DNA of 64,000 nt. Origin: Olleya sediminilitoris (GTDB lineage Bacteria > Bacteroidota > Bacteroidia > Flavobacteriales > Flavobacteriaceae). The stretch lies in NCBI RefSeq assembly GCF_016785945.1, contig NZ_JAEMEF010000018.1, positions 1 to 64,000 on the forward strand. Reading direction: 5' to 3'. The notes under the pieces were generated by a model, which made no database searches, was not told the DNA's origin, and was given only the letters and a program-made list of their open reading frames with translations. Positions 45,321 to 55,937 of the stretch are shown here, piece by piece. Each line of letters begins with the position of its first letter. Within the stretch, counting starts at the first letter, position 1. The translations under genes and the position numbers were made by a program.

Positions 45321-45956
45321 TTAATCTAGTTTATTGATGAAATAATCCTTGTATTTACTGTTGTCAAAGGTAAATAACGATTTTGATAAAGTCTCGTTTG
45401 TTTTAAAAGCGTTTACTGTTAAAGTCGTTTTAGTGCTATTTTTTCCAACTTCAATTAATCTGTAAATATGCTTTGTTTTGTTATCAACACCTAATAAAAC
45501 ATATTTGATTTCAGAATTAGAATCAATTGGTGTTAATTTTACATATTGTATTTTACGACCACTTACATCTTGTACTATGTCCATGTTATAAGTAAAACCA
45601 TCTTTGTAAAACGATAACATTTGACTAGGTGTAATGGTGCTTTCATCTTCATCACTTCCTTTAGATATAGTAACTTCTTCATCTTCTGTACTAATGCTAT
45701 AAATGTTTTGACCATCATAAATACGTGTAATACCTAAGATGTTTAATCTGTATTTTTCGCCTTGCATGACTACGTCACCTTTAGTTTCTTGCTTAATATT
45801 TTCTTCAAGATTCTCTAAAACATATTTAAAGTCTATTGAAATATTTTGGTAACTTTTCGCTTTAGCTGAAACTTCATTTAACAATTGTTTTGCTTTATTA
45901 TCTTGAGCAAAAATAGTTGTTGTTGCTAATAAAAATAATACTAATACTTTTTTCAT
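45321..45956 (-). CDS. lolA: LolA-like periplasmic lipoprotein carrier
   Basis: 211 residues. Signal peptide 1-17 (TTTIFAQ), then the LolA fold: SYQNISIDFKYVLENLEENI, VMQGEKYRLNILG, SMLSFYKDGFTYNM and IKYVLLGVD. In Bacteroidota LolA-like proteins ferry lipoproteins or related molecules to the outer membrane. Operon position 12 bp after ftsK and 6 bp before the lptF/G gene fits envelope biogenesis. A degenerate REP-like palindrome lies inside the gene (45854-45871). Confidence 0.85.
   Translation of the reverse strand: MKKVLVLFLLATTTIFAQDNKAKQLLNEVSAKAKSYQNISIDFKYVLENLEENIKQETKGDVVMQGEKYRLNILGITRIYDGQNIYSISTEDEEVTISKGSDEDESTITPSQMLSFYKDGFTYNMDIVQDVSGRKIQYVKLTPIDSNSEIKYVLLGVDNKTKHIYRLIEVGKNSTKTTLTVNAFKTNETLSKSLFTFDNSKYKDYFINKLD
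45854..45871 (+). repeat. Degenerate REP-like palindrome, copy 5 (inside lolA)
   Basis: TTTTCGCTTTAGCTGAAA, one mismatch from a symmetric copy of the consensus; encodes SAKAK on the minus strand. Confidence 0.4.
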
Positions 45957-45968
45957 TTTAAGTGTAAT

Positions 45969-48389
45969 TTATTTCTTTTCGTTTTCTAATAATTGATCAA
46001 GAGCCACTAAATCTACCACTAACACCTGTCTGGCTTTACTACCTTCAAAACCACCAACAATACCTGCTGCTTCTAATTGGTCAATTAGACGACCAGCACG
46101 ATTGTACCCTAGTTTTAATTTACGTTGTAATAAAGACGCAGATCCTTGTTGAGCTGTAACAATAATTTCGGCAGCATCTTTAAACAAGACATCTCTGTCA
46201 GTTATATCTACATCAAGACTTGTGCCACTTTCTTCACCAACATACTCTGGTAATAAATAGGCGTCAGGATATGCTTTTTGACCACCAATAAAATCGACTA
46301 TTTTTTCTACTTCAGGTGTATCCACAAACGCACATTGTATACGTATCATATCATTACCTTGAGTGTACAACATATCACCACGACCAATTAATTGATCGGC
46401 TCCACCTGCATCTAAAATGGTTCTAGAGTCAATTTTACTTGATACTCTAAACGCTATTCTTGCTGGGAAGTTAGCTTTTATAATACCTGTAATTACGTTT
46501 ACAGATGGACGTTGTGTTGCAATAATTAAATGTATACCAATAGCACGAGCCAGTTGTGCTAGTCTTGCAACTGGAGTTTCTACTTCTTTACCAGCAGTCA
46601 TAATTAAGTCAGCAAACTCATCTACAACCAGTACTATATATGGTAAGAAAGCATGACCATCGTTTGGATTTAGTTTTCGTGCTTTAAACTTGTTATTGTA
46701 TTCTACAATATTTCTACATAAAGCATTTTTAAGCATTTCATACCTGTTATCCATTTCAATACACAATGAATTTAAGGTGTGTATTACTTTGGTATTATCG
46801 GTTATAATGGCTTCACCTTCATCAGGAAGCTTAGCTAAATAATGTCTTTCAATTTTATTAAATAAAGTTAATTCAACCTTTTTAGGATCTACTAAAACAA
46901 ACTTTACTTCAGCAGGATGCTTCTTATATAATAATGAGGTTAGCACAGCATTTAAACCAACAGATTTACCTTGACCTGTTGCTCCAGCCATTAAAAGGTG
47001 AGGCATTTTTGCCAAATCGACCACTAGGGTTTCATTACTAATAGTTTTACCAATAGCTATTGGTAAATGCATTTCGGTTTTCTGAAACTTTTGTGAGGCT
47101 ATAACAGATCGCATTGATACGATTGTCGAGTTTTTATTTGGTACCTCAATACCAATGGTTCCTTTTCCTGGAATTGGAGCAATAATACGTATCCCTAAAG
47201 CCGATAATGATAATGCAATATCATCTTCAAGGTTTTTAATTTTTGAAATTCTGATACCAGCTTCTGGTACAATTTCATATAACGTTACCGTTGGACCAAT
47301 TGTCGCTTTTATGCTTGCAATACCAATTTTGTAGTTGTTTAATGTTTCTACAATTCGGTTTTTATTATTTTCTAGTTCTTCTTGGTTTATGGTAACCCCT
47401 TCGTTATCATACTTTTTAAGTAAGTCTAAAGGAGGGAATTGGTAATTACCCAATTCTAGAGTAGGATCAAATTGACCAAAATCTTCAACTAATTTATTAG
47501 CTAAATTATCGGTTTCAGATAATTCCTCTTTAACCGTTTCAACTTCTATTTCAACCTTAGGTTCTTCTATTTCTATTTTAGGCGAAATGGTTTCCGTTTT
47601 GATAGTTGTTGTCGGTTGCTTTTTAGGAATTGTTGGATTAACTTCAAGTTGAGTTGTACCTTCTATTTTTGAATGATTTGAAATTGTAGGCTCTACTTTT
47701 TTGTCTACTTCAAAAGCTGATTTCATGGCTTCAGCTTCATCTGAATACGAATTGTCAACAGGTACAAAGTCATCATTAAAATCTTTTTGAATATCTTTTG
47801 ATGCTTTTTTAAACATTGAGGCAATACGCTGTGGAGTAAATTTAAATCGGATTGCTAAATAACTAATAAAGGCAAAGGTTAATAATAGAATTGTACCTAT
47901 TTTACCTATGTAATCTTGGAAGAAGCTATTAATTTCAAAACCAATAACACCACTTAGGCTATCATTAATATGTGTAAAAAAGCCGAAAAATATAGATAGC
48001 CAGATAATAACTAAGATGCCCCAAAACCAATGTTTACGCAGTTTAGCTTTATTTAAGTCTGTTAAAACATATATACCAGATAAAAAGGTTAGTCCAGAGA
48101 TTATAAATGAAGCTACCCCAAATCCACGTTGTATAAATAGGTCGCTAATCCAAGCCCCAAGTTTACTTAGCCAGTTTTTAGTAACTACTTCTCTTGATCC
48201 AAATTCGCTTAAAGCGCTTTGGTCAACATGTCCTGTAAATAAATAAGATAAAAAGGCAATAAAAAACAAGATACCTAATATTATTAAAAAGCTACCAAGA
48301 ACTAATTTTTGCTGACTACTAAGCGTCAAATCAGGTTTTTTTATGCTTTTTTTCTTTTTAGGTTTAACTGTTTTTTTTGCTTTCGCCAT
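45969..48389 (-). CDS. ftsK: FtsK/SpoIIIE DNA translocase
   Basis: 806 residues. Four N-terminal TM segments (about 28-180), a charged linker rich in Pro, Glu and Thr (200-300), then the motor: Walker A MAGATGQGKSVGLNAV, Walker B LVVDEFADLIM, QRPSVNVITGIIKANFPARI, and the C-terminal gamma winged helix (SASLLQRKLKLGYNRAGRLI). It pumps chromosome ends through the division septum toward dif. Sits between dgkA (61 bp) and lolA (12 bp). Confidence 0.96.
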   Translation of the reverse strand: MAKAKKTVKPKKKKSIKKPDLTLSSQQKLVLGSFLIILGILFFIAFLSYLFTGHVDQSALSEFGSREVVTKNWLSKLGAWISDLFIQRGFGVASFIISGLTFLSGIYVLTDLNKAKLRKHWFWGILVIIWLSIFFGFFTHINDSLSGVIGFEINSFFQDYIGKIGTILLLTFAFISYLAIRFKFTPQRIASMFKKASKDIQKDFNDDFVPVDNSYSDEAEAMKSAFEVDKKVEPTISNHSKIEGTTQLEVNPTIPKKQPTTTIKTETISPKIEIEEPKVEIEVETVKEELSETDNLANKLVEDFGQFDPTLELGNYQFPPLDLLKKYDNEGVTINQEELENNKNRIVETLNNYKIGIASIKATIGPTVTLYEIVPEAGIRISKIKNLEDDIALSLSALGIRIIAPIPGKGTIGIEVPNKNSTIVSMRSVIASQKFQKTEMHLPIAIGKTISNETLVVDLAKMPHLLMAGATGQGKSVGLNAVLTSLLYKKHPAEVKFVLVDPKKVELTLFNKIERHYLAKLPDEGEAIITDNTKVIHTLNSLCIEMDNRYEMLKNALCRNIVEYNNKFKARKLNPNDGHAFLPYIVLVVDEFADLIMTAGKEVETPVARLAQLARAIGIHLIIATQRPSVNVITGIIKANFPARIAFRVSSKIDSRTILDAGGADQLIGRGDMLYTQGNDMIRIQCAFVDTPEVEKIVDFIGGQKAYPDAYLLPEYVGEESGTSLDVDITDRDVLFKDAAEIIVTAQQGSASLLQRKLKLGYNRAGRLIDQLEAAGIVGGFEGSKARQVLVVDLVALDQLLENEKK

Positions 48390-48450
48390 TATCAGGTTTT
48401 AATTTGTGTAAAAATACAAATAGTTAACATTTATCCTAATGGATAATTGT

Positions 48451-48819
48451 TTAAAATAGCTTAGGTATATAAATAATCAATCCAATGATTGTTGAAGCTA
48501 TTGAGGCGATAAATACAGCGCCTGCTGCAATGTCTTTAATAAAGCCAATTTTTTCATGATGTTCAGGATGTATAAAATCTGCTATGGCTTCAATAGCAGT
48601 ATTAACACCTTCAATACTCATTACTAATCCAATAGCAAAGCATTGCATGATCCATTCGGTTGCAGAGATGTTACAATATAAGCCAGCAATAGTAACTATT
48701 ACAGCTATACAAAATTGTATTTTTATACTGGCTTCTGTTTTTAAAAGCATGAGCATACCTTTAAAGGCATACCCAACGCTTTTTATTCTGTTGACAACGA
48801 AAGGTTCTTTGGTGTCCAT
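48451..48819 (-). CDS. dgkA: Diacylglycerol kinase (DgkA type)
   Basis: 122 residues with three TM segments. Motifs: VKSVGYAFKGMLMLLKTEAS region at the N-terminus (FKGMLMLLKTEASIKIQF), EGVNTAIEAIADFIHPEHHE with the conserved EXXNTAIE, and KDIAAGAVFIASIAS. It phosphorylates diacylglycerol or undecaprenol in the membrane; the latter is common in Gram-positives. Starts 3 bp after tpx. Confidence 0.93.
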   Translation of the reverse strand: MDTKEPFVVNRIKSVGYAFKGMLMLLKTEASIKIQFCIAVIVTIAGLYCNISATEWIMQCFAIGLVMSIEGVNTAIEAIADFIHPEHHEKIGFIKDIAAGAVFIASIASTIIGLIIYIPKLF

Positions 48820-48822
48820 ATA

Positions 48823-49320
48823 TTATAGGGTCTCTAATGCAGCTTTATAATTTGGCTCGTCCGCTACTTCTTGTACCTGCTCATTATAGGTAACTGTTCC
48901 ATTTTCATCTAAAACAACTACACATCTAGAGTGTAACCCTTCAAAAGCACCTGATGCAAATTCTAATCCGTAGTCTTTACCAAATTGTCCTGTTTTAAAA
49001 TCAGATAACATGGTAACGTTTTCAATACCTTCTGCACCACAAAATCTAGCTTGTGCAAATGGTAAATCTCTAGAGATGCATAATACTTGTGTATTATCCA
49101 TGTTAGCTGCTTCTTTATTAAAAGCTCTTACCGATGTTGCGCAAGTACCAGTATCTACACTAGGAAAAATGTTTAGTACTACTTTTTGCCCTTTATAGTC
49201 TGATAGTTTTTTTACAGATAAATCACTTACAGTTAATGTAAAGTCTGGAGCTTGTTGTCCAACTTGTGGGAGTTTCCCTGTAGTTTCTACTGGATCGCCT
49301 CCTAATGTTATTTTTGCCAT
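48823..49320 (-). CDS. tpx: Thiol peroxidase
   Basis: 165 residues, atypical 2-Cys peroxiredoxin. Peroxidatic Cys60 (FPSVDTGTCATSVRAF) and resolving Cys94 (FAQARFCGAEG) have the spacing of E. coli Tpx. N-terminus MAKITLGGDPVETTGKLPQV is typical. It reduces peroxides with thioredoxin. First gene of the tpx-dgkA-ftsK-lolA-lptF/G-ribB run and divergent from katG, another peroxide scavenger. Confidence 0.96.
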   Translation of the reverse strand: MAKITLGGDPVETTGKLPQVGQQAPDFTLTVSDLSVKKLSDYKGQKVVLNIFPSVDTGTCATSVRAFNKEAANMDNTQVLCISRDLPFAQARFCGAEGIENVTMLSDFKTGQFGKDYGLEFASGAFEGLHSRCVVVLDENGTVTYNEQVQEVADEPNYKAALETL

Positions 49321-49516
49321 TTTTATTAAGTTTTGTTTCTAAAAGTAAAAATAGTTAATAAAGAATGTAATTAATACCTCTTAGCAAAATTTTATTAAAT
49401 AGTTAATACTTATTATTTCAACATGAACCATAGTTAAAAGCTATATTAAAATAGTAACAATCAATTTTTTTAATGGTAAATTTATGAGGTATATAACTAA
49501 TTTTATCTCGAATTAA

Positions 49517-51766
<2,250 letters not shown>

Positions 51767-51786
51767 AATACGTTGACATATTATTT

Positions 51787-51823
51787 AAAGGAATGGATTT
51801 ACATAAAGTCCATTCCTTTTTTA
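51787..51823 (+). terminator. katG terminator
   Basis: AAAGGAATGGA ... TCCATTCCTTTTTT hairpin with a T-run. Confidence 0.8.
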
Positions 51824-51940
51824 TTGACTACGACTAATTTAAAAGTCGCTTTTTTAAGTTGAAAGCTAGGTCTTTAGGTTTAGAATTAGATTAAAAGTAG
51901 CGACATAGTCAATTTTTAAATACATTAAAATAGAAACACA

Positions 51941-52408
51941 ATGAATACAGAAGCCCTTTTTGAAAGTATAAAAAATAGAGATACAGCAGGTTTAAAAGCC
52001 ATTTTAGCGGAACACCCAAGGTTAGCAGAAGCCAAAGACCAACGTGGATTTACACCATTAATTTTGGCTACTTATTTTGATAATGAAGCAGCAACAAAGG
52101 TTTTGGTTGAACATCATGCCCCAATCAATGATAAAGATGCTTCAGGAAATACTGCACTGATTGGTGTTAGTTTTAAAGGTAATATTGCATTTGCAGACTA
52201 TTTAATTAAAAATGGAGCTGACTTAAATGCAGTGAATAATAACGGAACGACAGCTTTAACTTTTGCTACCCAATATGATAAAATTGACATTGTAAAGTTA
52301 TTATTGCAACACAAAGCAGATACCACTATTAAAGACAACAATGGTAAAACCGCTTTAGATTATGCTATAGAAAAGAAATTTGATGCTATAGTAGCCTTAT
52401 TAAAGTAA
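51941..52408 (+). CDS. Ankyrin-repeat protein next to katG
   Basis: 155 residues, four to five ankyrin units (RGFTPLILATYFDNEAATKV, SGNTALIGVSFKGNIAFADY, NGTTALTFATQYDKIDIVKL, NGKTALDYAIEKKFDAIVAL). No signal peptide. Small ankyrin proteins are often encoded beside catalase genes (AnkB with KatB in Pseudomonas), where they help the catalase; by context a similar role is plausible. It has its own spacing of 174 bp from katG with a terminator between, so co-transcription is not assured. Confidence 0.85.
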   Translation: MNTEALFESIKNRDTAGLKAILAEHPRLAEAKDQRGFTPLILATYFDNEAATKVLVEHHAPINDKDASGNTALIGVSFKGNIAFADYLIKNGADLNAVNNNGTTALTFATQYDKIDIVKLLLQHKADTTIKDNNGKTALDYAIEKKFDAIVALLK

Positions 52409-52423
52409 AACTGTTAGACAATA

Positions 52424-52455
52424 AAAAAACCACTTTGTTACTACAAAGTGGTTTA
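52424..52455 (+). terminator. Bidirectional terminator between the ankyrin and alginate lyase genes
   Basis: AAACCACTTTGT-tact-ACAAAGTGGTTT hairpin with an A-run to its left; the T-run on the right is short. Confidence 0.75.
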
Positions 52456-52475
52456 TACTATGGGTTAGATAGTTA

Positions 52476-53585
52476 CTAATCGTTTTTAGTAAAATAGCCT
52501 TCATTTGATACTGCAGCATCACTAACGCTTATGCTAGCTGTTTTAAACCAAACTTCAGCATAATTACCATCTGCATATTGTTTAGCAATATCTCCATTAT
52601 GAGTTTGTGCACCAGAGCACCAGTTTTTATTTACATCAGGAGATTTTCCGTTGGTTTGGTTATAAGCACCAAGCTTAAAAAAGCAGCCTTCGCCTGTGTA
52701 TGCTTCTGGACGCTCTACGCCATCTTGACCTTTTGGAAAAAATAGTTGTTTAGTTTGTTCAGGGATATCTGCTACAGTTGTATATTCAGATTGTATTATG
52801 TTTTTAGTAAATGTTTTGGTTTCATGTCCTGGACTTGTAAACGTTAAATTCATAATACCATTTTTCACTTCAATTGTATAAGTAAATTCTTCGCCTAACG
52901 CAATCCCCTCTTTTGGTTGTTCTGGATAGGTATTGGCATCGCTACCAACAACCGAGAAGTCGTTACCCCAAACCGCAGAAGAATAATCCCAACGTTTTGA
53001 ATTATCGTCTCCAGCAGTATTAATTTCGTAATGCCAAAAAACAGAACCTTTATCGTGTCCAGGATACTTTTTGTAAAAAATTTTTAACGGTTCGTTTTCA
53101 AAAGCATCAGCACTATGAATTTGTCCAACAACTACCGAATGGGTTGCAGCCACACGAGCATCTCCAGTAGCAGACACATTCATTACTTTTAGTGTGGCAG
53201 TCAATTTATCGTTTGCTGTCTTTGGATACCATTTTTTTATTTGTGCTAATTCGGTTCTGGTGTTATTAGAGGTTCCGTGTGTATCTCCACCATTAGGTGT
53301 TTTAAACACAACCCAATCTGTTTTACCATCATTTGTAGTATAGAAAAAGTCTTTGTTTTCAAAATTATTAGCAATTCCAGCATTAGATCCATCACCTAAA
53401 ATTAACTTCCAGTTATCAAAAAACGGAATTACAGAATTGGCATATTTGACTTTAATAGTATCTTTTATAACTGTATTAACTTTATTGGTATTGGTTTTTA
53501 CTTGGTCTTTACAACTGTTTAGTAGTCCAATACTTAATAGGATTAAACCCAATACTAAGTTGTGTTGTTTTTTAATCATTTTCAT
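52476..53585 (-). CDS. Alginate lyase, polysaccharide lyase family 7, lipoprotein
   Basis: 369 residues. SPII signal with lipobox LLNSC (Cys25). The catalytic jelly roll carries the three PL7 signatures in order: NNTRTELAQ (the R(T/S)E(L/V)R site), VVGQIHSADA (QIH, His neutralising the uronate) and CFFKLGAYNQ (YxxGxYNQ type). It cuts alginate by beta-elimination, suggesting use of brown-algal matter. No other alginate genes are present in the window. The palindrome AATTGGTTAACCAATT is 91 bp upstream of the start. Confidence 0.9.
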   Translation of the reverse strand: MKMIKKQHNLVLGLILLSIGLLNSCKDQVKTNTNKVNTVIKDTIKVKYANSVIPFFDNWKLILGDGSNAGIANNFENKDFFYTTNDGKTDWVVFKTPNGGDTHGTSNNTRTELAQIKKWYPKTANDKLTATLKVMNVSATGDARVAATHSVVVGQIHSADAFENEPLKIFYKKYPGHDKGSVFWHYEINTAGDDNSKRWDYSSAVWGNDFSVVGSDANTYPEQPKEGIALGEEFTYTIEVKNGIMNLTFTSPGHETKTFTKNIIQSEYTTVADIPEQTKQLFFPKGQDGVERPEAYTGEGCFFKLGAYNQTNGKSPDVNKNWCSGAQTHNGDIAKQYADGNYAEVWFKTASISVSDAAVSNEGYFTKND

Positions 53586-53675
53586 TTAGTTCAGTTTAGT
53601 TTAGTTTGTTGTGTCTAATTAATTATTTAAAAAATAATTAATGGTGGTTATAATAACTTAAGTAATATAATGAAA

Positions 53676-53691
53676 AATTGGTTAACCAATT
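53676..53691 (-). promoter_or_regulatory. Palindromic operator candidate of the alginate lyase gene
   Basis: AATTGGTTAACCAATT, perfect 16-bp palindrome containing TGGTTAACCA, of the shape bound by GntR/FadR-type regulators, 91 bp upstream of the lyase start codon. Confidence 0.5.
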
Positions 53692-54065
53692 CATGTTGCC
53701 TTAAATTCATTTTAGATTTAAAACGATGCTCTAGTATTTGTTGGTCTTTTCTATATTATTAATTGGTTTTAGAAGTAATTGCTAAGGTGATTAGTGTGTT
53801 AGCTTATAAACATCACAATTGACCTACAGTTTTAGTTTTTACATCTGATACTATTGTGATGTTTTTATATTTCTTTTTTGTGGGTTTATTTAGGTTGTAG
53901 TGTTGTATTTATAAGATTAATTTAGGACATAGTAATTGTTTATAACATCAGAAAATATTTTATGTGTCAACCAGAACCATGCTAATTATATATACACACC
54001 TGAACGTTTACTGCTTGAATTGCTAAGTTATGCATTAAGCTTGGTTATTATTAATACACTTTAAT

Positions 54066-54120
54066 CATGCTATAACCATGTTATAACTACTTTATAAGCA
54101 TGCTATAACCACGCTATAAC
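54066..54120 (+). repeat. Five tandem 11-bp repeats
   Basis: Exact 11-bp period over 55 bp: CATGCTATAAC, CATGTTATAAC, TACTTTATAAG, CATGCTATAAC, CACGCTATAAC. Consensus CATGCTATAAC. A weaker sixth unit may precede (54055-54065). The array ends 60 bp before the ATG at 54181. One unit per helical turn suggests protein binding on one face of the DNA. Confidence 0.8.
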
Positions 54121-54180
54121 CCTTATTGAAATATTTTGTATATTACTGTATTATAGGTGTTTAATATAAAATTTAAGGAT

Positions 54181-54930
54181 ATGGCAAAACAGACAGGAAT
54201 TATACCCTTAGTAGGGACGATAAATGGTGTTAATTTTTATTATTTACATGGGAAACCTATTGCCAGAAAAGCAGGTGGTGGGTTTACTAAAAAGGCTATA
54301 AAAAGTAAGGCCAGTATGCAGCGTGTGCGTGAAAATGCTAATGAGTTTGGGCATTGTTCTGCAGTTAATAAAGCGTTTAGATTAGCTTTGGCTCCGTTTT
54401 ATAAGGGGTACACGTTTCCGCATTTTCATAGTCGTTTGATGAGCTTATTTACGCGTTTAAAGACCTTAGATACTACTAATGCACGTGGTATGCGTACGGT
54501 AGTTAATGGTGTAGGGCAGGCGAAAGGTTTGCAATTATTGGAACAGTTTAATTATACACCAGCGTGCGAGGTGGCACAGGTATTGCCTTTTGAGTATGGT
54601 GTGTCTGATAGTGATTATGCTTTGACTTTTACTGATTTTAATATTGATCAGGTTGGTTTTGCAGATGGTGCCACACATATTGCACTGACTTATGGTGTTT
54701 TGGATTTTGATTTTGAGCGTTTAGATTATGCTTTGCATATGGCAGCTCCTGTAGTTATGGATGGCAGTTATGCTGGATCTACTTTGACTTTAACGCCTGA
54801 TACTTTGCCTACTGTGATTGGAACTAGGCTTTTAGTGCTTGGTGTGCGGTTTTACCAAATGGTTGATGGTGCTTTGTATGCTTTAAATGCTAAAGACAGT
54901 GTTGGTCTTAGGGTTTTTAAATGTTTTTAG
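54181..54930 (+). CDS. Orphan hypothetical protein downstream of the 11-bp repeats
   Basis: 249 residues from the ATG at 54181 (MAKQTGIIPLVGTING); a start at 54157 adds eight. Basic N-terminal third (HGKPIARKAGGGFTKKAIKS, VRENANEFGHCSAVNKAF) and a beta-rich C-terminal half. No signal, no TM, no family recognised. Its base composition looks clearly richer in G and C than the neighbours, with codons such as CGT and GCG, hinting at foreign origin. The stop codon (54928-54930) directly abuts the IS110 fragment starting at 54931, so the original C-terminus may have been changed. Confidence 0.6.
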   Translation: MAKQTGIIPLVGTINGVNFYYLHGKPIARKAGGGFTKKAIKSKASMQRVRENANEFGHCSAVNKAFRLALAPFYKGYTFPHFHSRLMSLFTRLKTLDTTNARGMRTVVNGVGQAKGLQLLEQFNYTPACEVAQVLPFEYGVSDSDYALTFTDFNIDQVGFADGATHIALTYGVLDFDFERLDYALHMAAPVVMDGSYAGSTLTLTPDTLPTVIGTRLLVLGVRFYQMVDGALYALNAKDSVGLRVFKCF

Positions 54931-55210
54931 AGGACTTGCCCTAATTAGTAAAATAGGGAATTAAAAGCTTTGAAATTTATTATTTATGTGCAGTTTTAAT
55001 GCCTGTAAATATAACTATGCTTGCAAAGCAATATACTATTGATTAGTAGCCAAAGGGTAGCGGAAAACATTAGTATTAATAGCGGTTTGTAATACACTAT
55101 TAAAACAGGCTTTTGCAATAGCAAAATCAAGACTAACTTATGATAATAATTATATAAGTGTTTTATTGAAAAATTAATGAGTTTTTACTTGTTTTTAACT
55201 ACAGTACTTT
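54931..55210 (+). mobile_element. IS110-family mini-element, right-part fragment
   Basis: Matches the 3' part of the copy at 58139-58716 from AGGAC onward. Encoded remnant of the transposase C-terminus is broken by GGGAATTAA (in-frame stop after GN), the same lesion as in the copy at 62030, and by small indels. Right end AGTACTTT at 55203-55210 abuts the cassette box GTTGTAAACAG. The left part of the element is missing. Confidence 0.8.
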
Positions 55211-55223
55211 GTTGTAAACAGTT

Positions 55224-55841
55224 TTATGACACCCAAGTTGTTTTTGTTTTGACTATTACCCAAGCCCCATTTCTGAGTTCACATTTAACGTTCATTCCTT
55301 TTCCGTTCATTAAACCTCTTACTATTTCAATTTCAAATTCGGCTTTAGTTTTTGTCTTATTAAATACTATTCGAGATAATCGTAATGATTTAATGAAAAA
55401 ATCAAGTTCTCTAATTTTATCATTTTCCTTGATTAGAATTATTCCAACAGGATGGTTTATTTTGTCAATCTTGAACTCTTTTTTAGGTAAACCGCTTTTT
55501 TCGTCTAAACTATCTGGTAATATCAGGAAGTCGATTTTGGATAAGTAAACTTTTGATGTGTCAATTCCTTCACTTTTTATTCTCTCAAAAAGTTTGGTTT
55601 TATCCTTAACTTCAAATCGTTCATTAAATCTTTCAATCTCAAATTTCTCAAGAAATGAATAATCTTTGTGATTATACAAAATGTCTTCTCCTAAAAAGGA
55701 TAAAGTTTGGTTATAAACAGCGTATTCGAGATTTTTTAATTTTGTAGCATTTTCTAATTTGCCATTATTAGGTTTACTTTTTTCACATCCTAAAATTGAA
55801 ATAATTAATAATATAAAAATTGATTGACCAATAAATTTCAT
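55224..55841 (-). CDS. Cassette-borne lipoprotein of unknown function
   Basis: 205 residues from the ATG at 55841 (MKFIGQSIFILLIISILGCE); the reading frame extends 25 codons further upstream into the palindromic spacer, which is unlikely to be translated. Lipobox SILGC (Cys19). The mature part ends FEIEIVRGLMNGKGMNVKCE-NGAWVIVKT, a beta-hairpin-like tail. No family recognised. Cassette boxes: GTTGTAAACAG (55211-55221) and TTGGTTACAAC (55863-55873). Confidence 0.7.
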   Translation of the reverse strand: MKFIGQSIFILLIISILGCEKSKPNNGKLENATKLKNLEYAVYNQTLSFLGEDILYNHKDYSFLEKFEIERFNERFEVKDKTKLFERIKSEGIDTSKVYLSKIDFLILPDSLDEKSGLPKKEFKIDKINHPVGIILIKENDKIRELDFFIKSLRLSRIVFNKTKTKAEFEIEIVRGLMNGKGMNVKCELRNGAWVIVKTKTTWVS

Positions 55842-55864
55842 ATAGATGCAGTTTTTCTCAAATT

Positions 55865-55928
55865 GGTTACAACGTTTTGTGTATGGTGCGTTTCCCGAAG
55901 GGTATGCACTATACATGTTGTTGTACGC
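55865..55928. repeat. Cassette-spacer palindrome S1 (attC-like)
   Basis: 64 bp. Left: box ...ACAAC, spacer GTTTTGT, stem GTATGGTGC. Right: stem GCACTATAC, spacer ATGTT, box GTTGTACGC. The stems pair with one mismatch; the central GTTTCCCGAAGGG arm forms a short hairpin. The left box belongs to the cassette at 55224, the right box to the cassette at 55938. Confidence 0.75.
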
Positions 55929-55937
55929 TTTTATTTT

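Larger units (their letters stand above)
53586..54180. other. Long intergenic region between the alginate lyase gene and the 54181 gene
   Basis: 595 bp with no credible gene. It contains the 16-bp palindrome at 53676-53691 near the lyase start and the five 11-bp tandem repeats at 54066-54120 near the other gene. The middle part has no structure I can identify. Confidence 0.55.

Noticed and set aside
54066-54120. Possible CRISPR array
   Set aside because: The 11-bp units follow one another directly; there are no spacers, and no cas genes are nearby.
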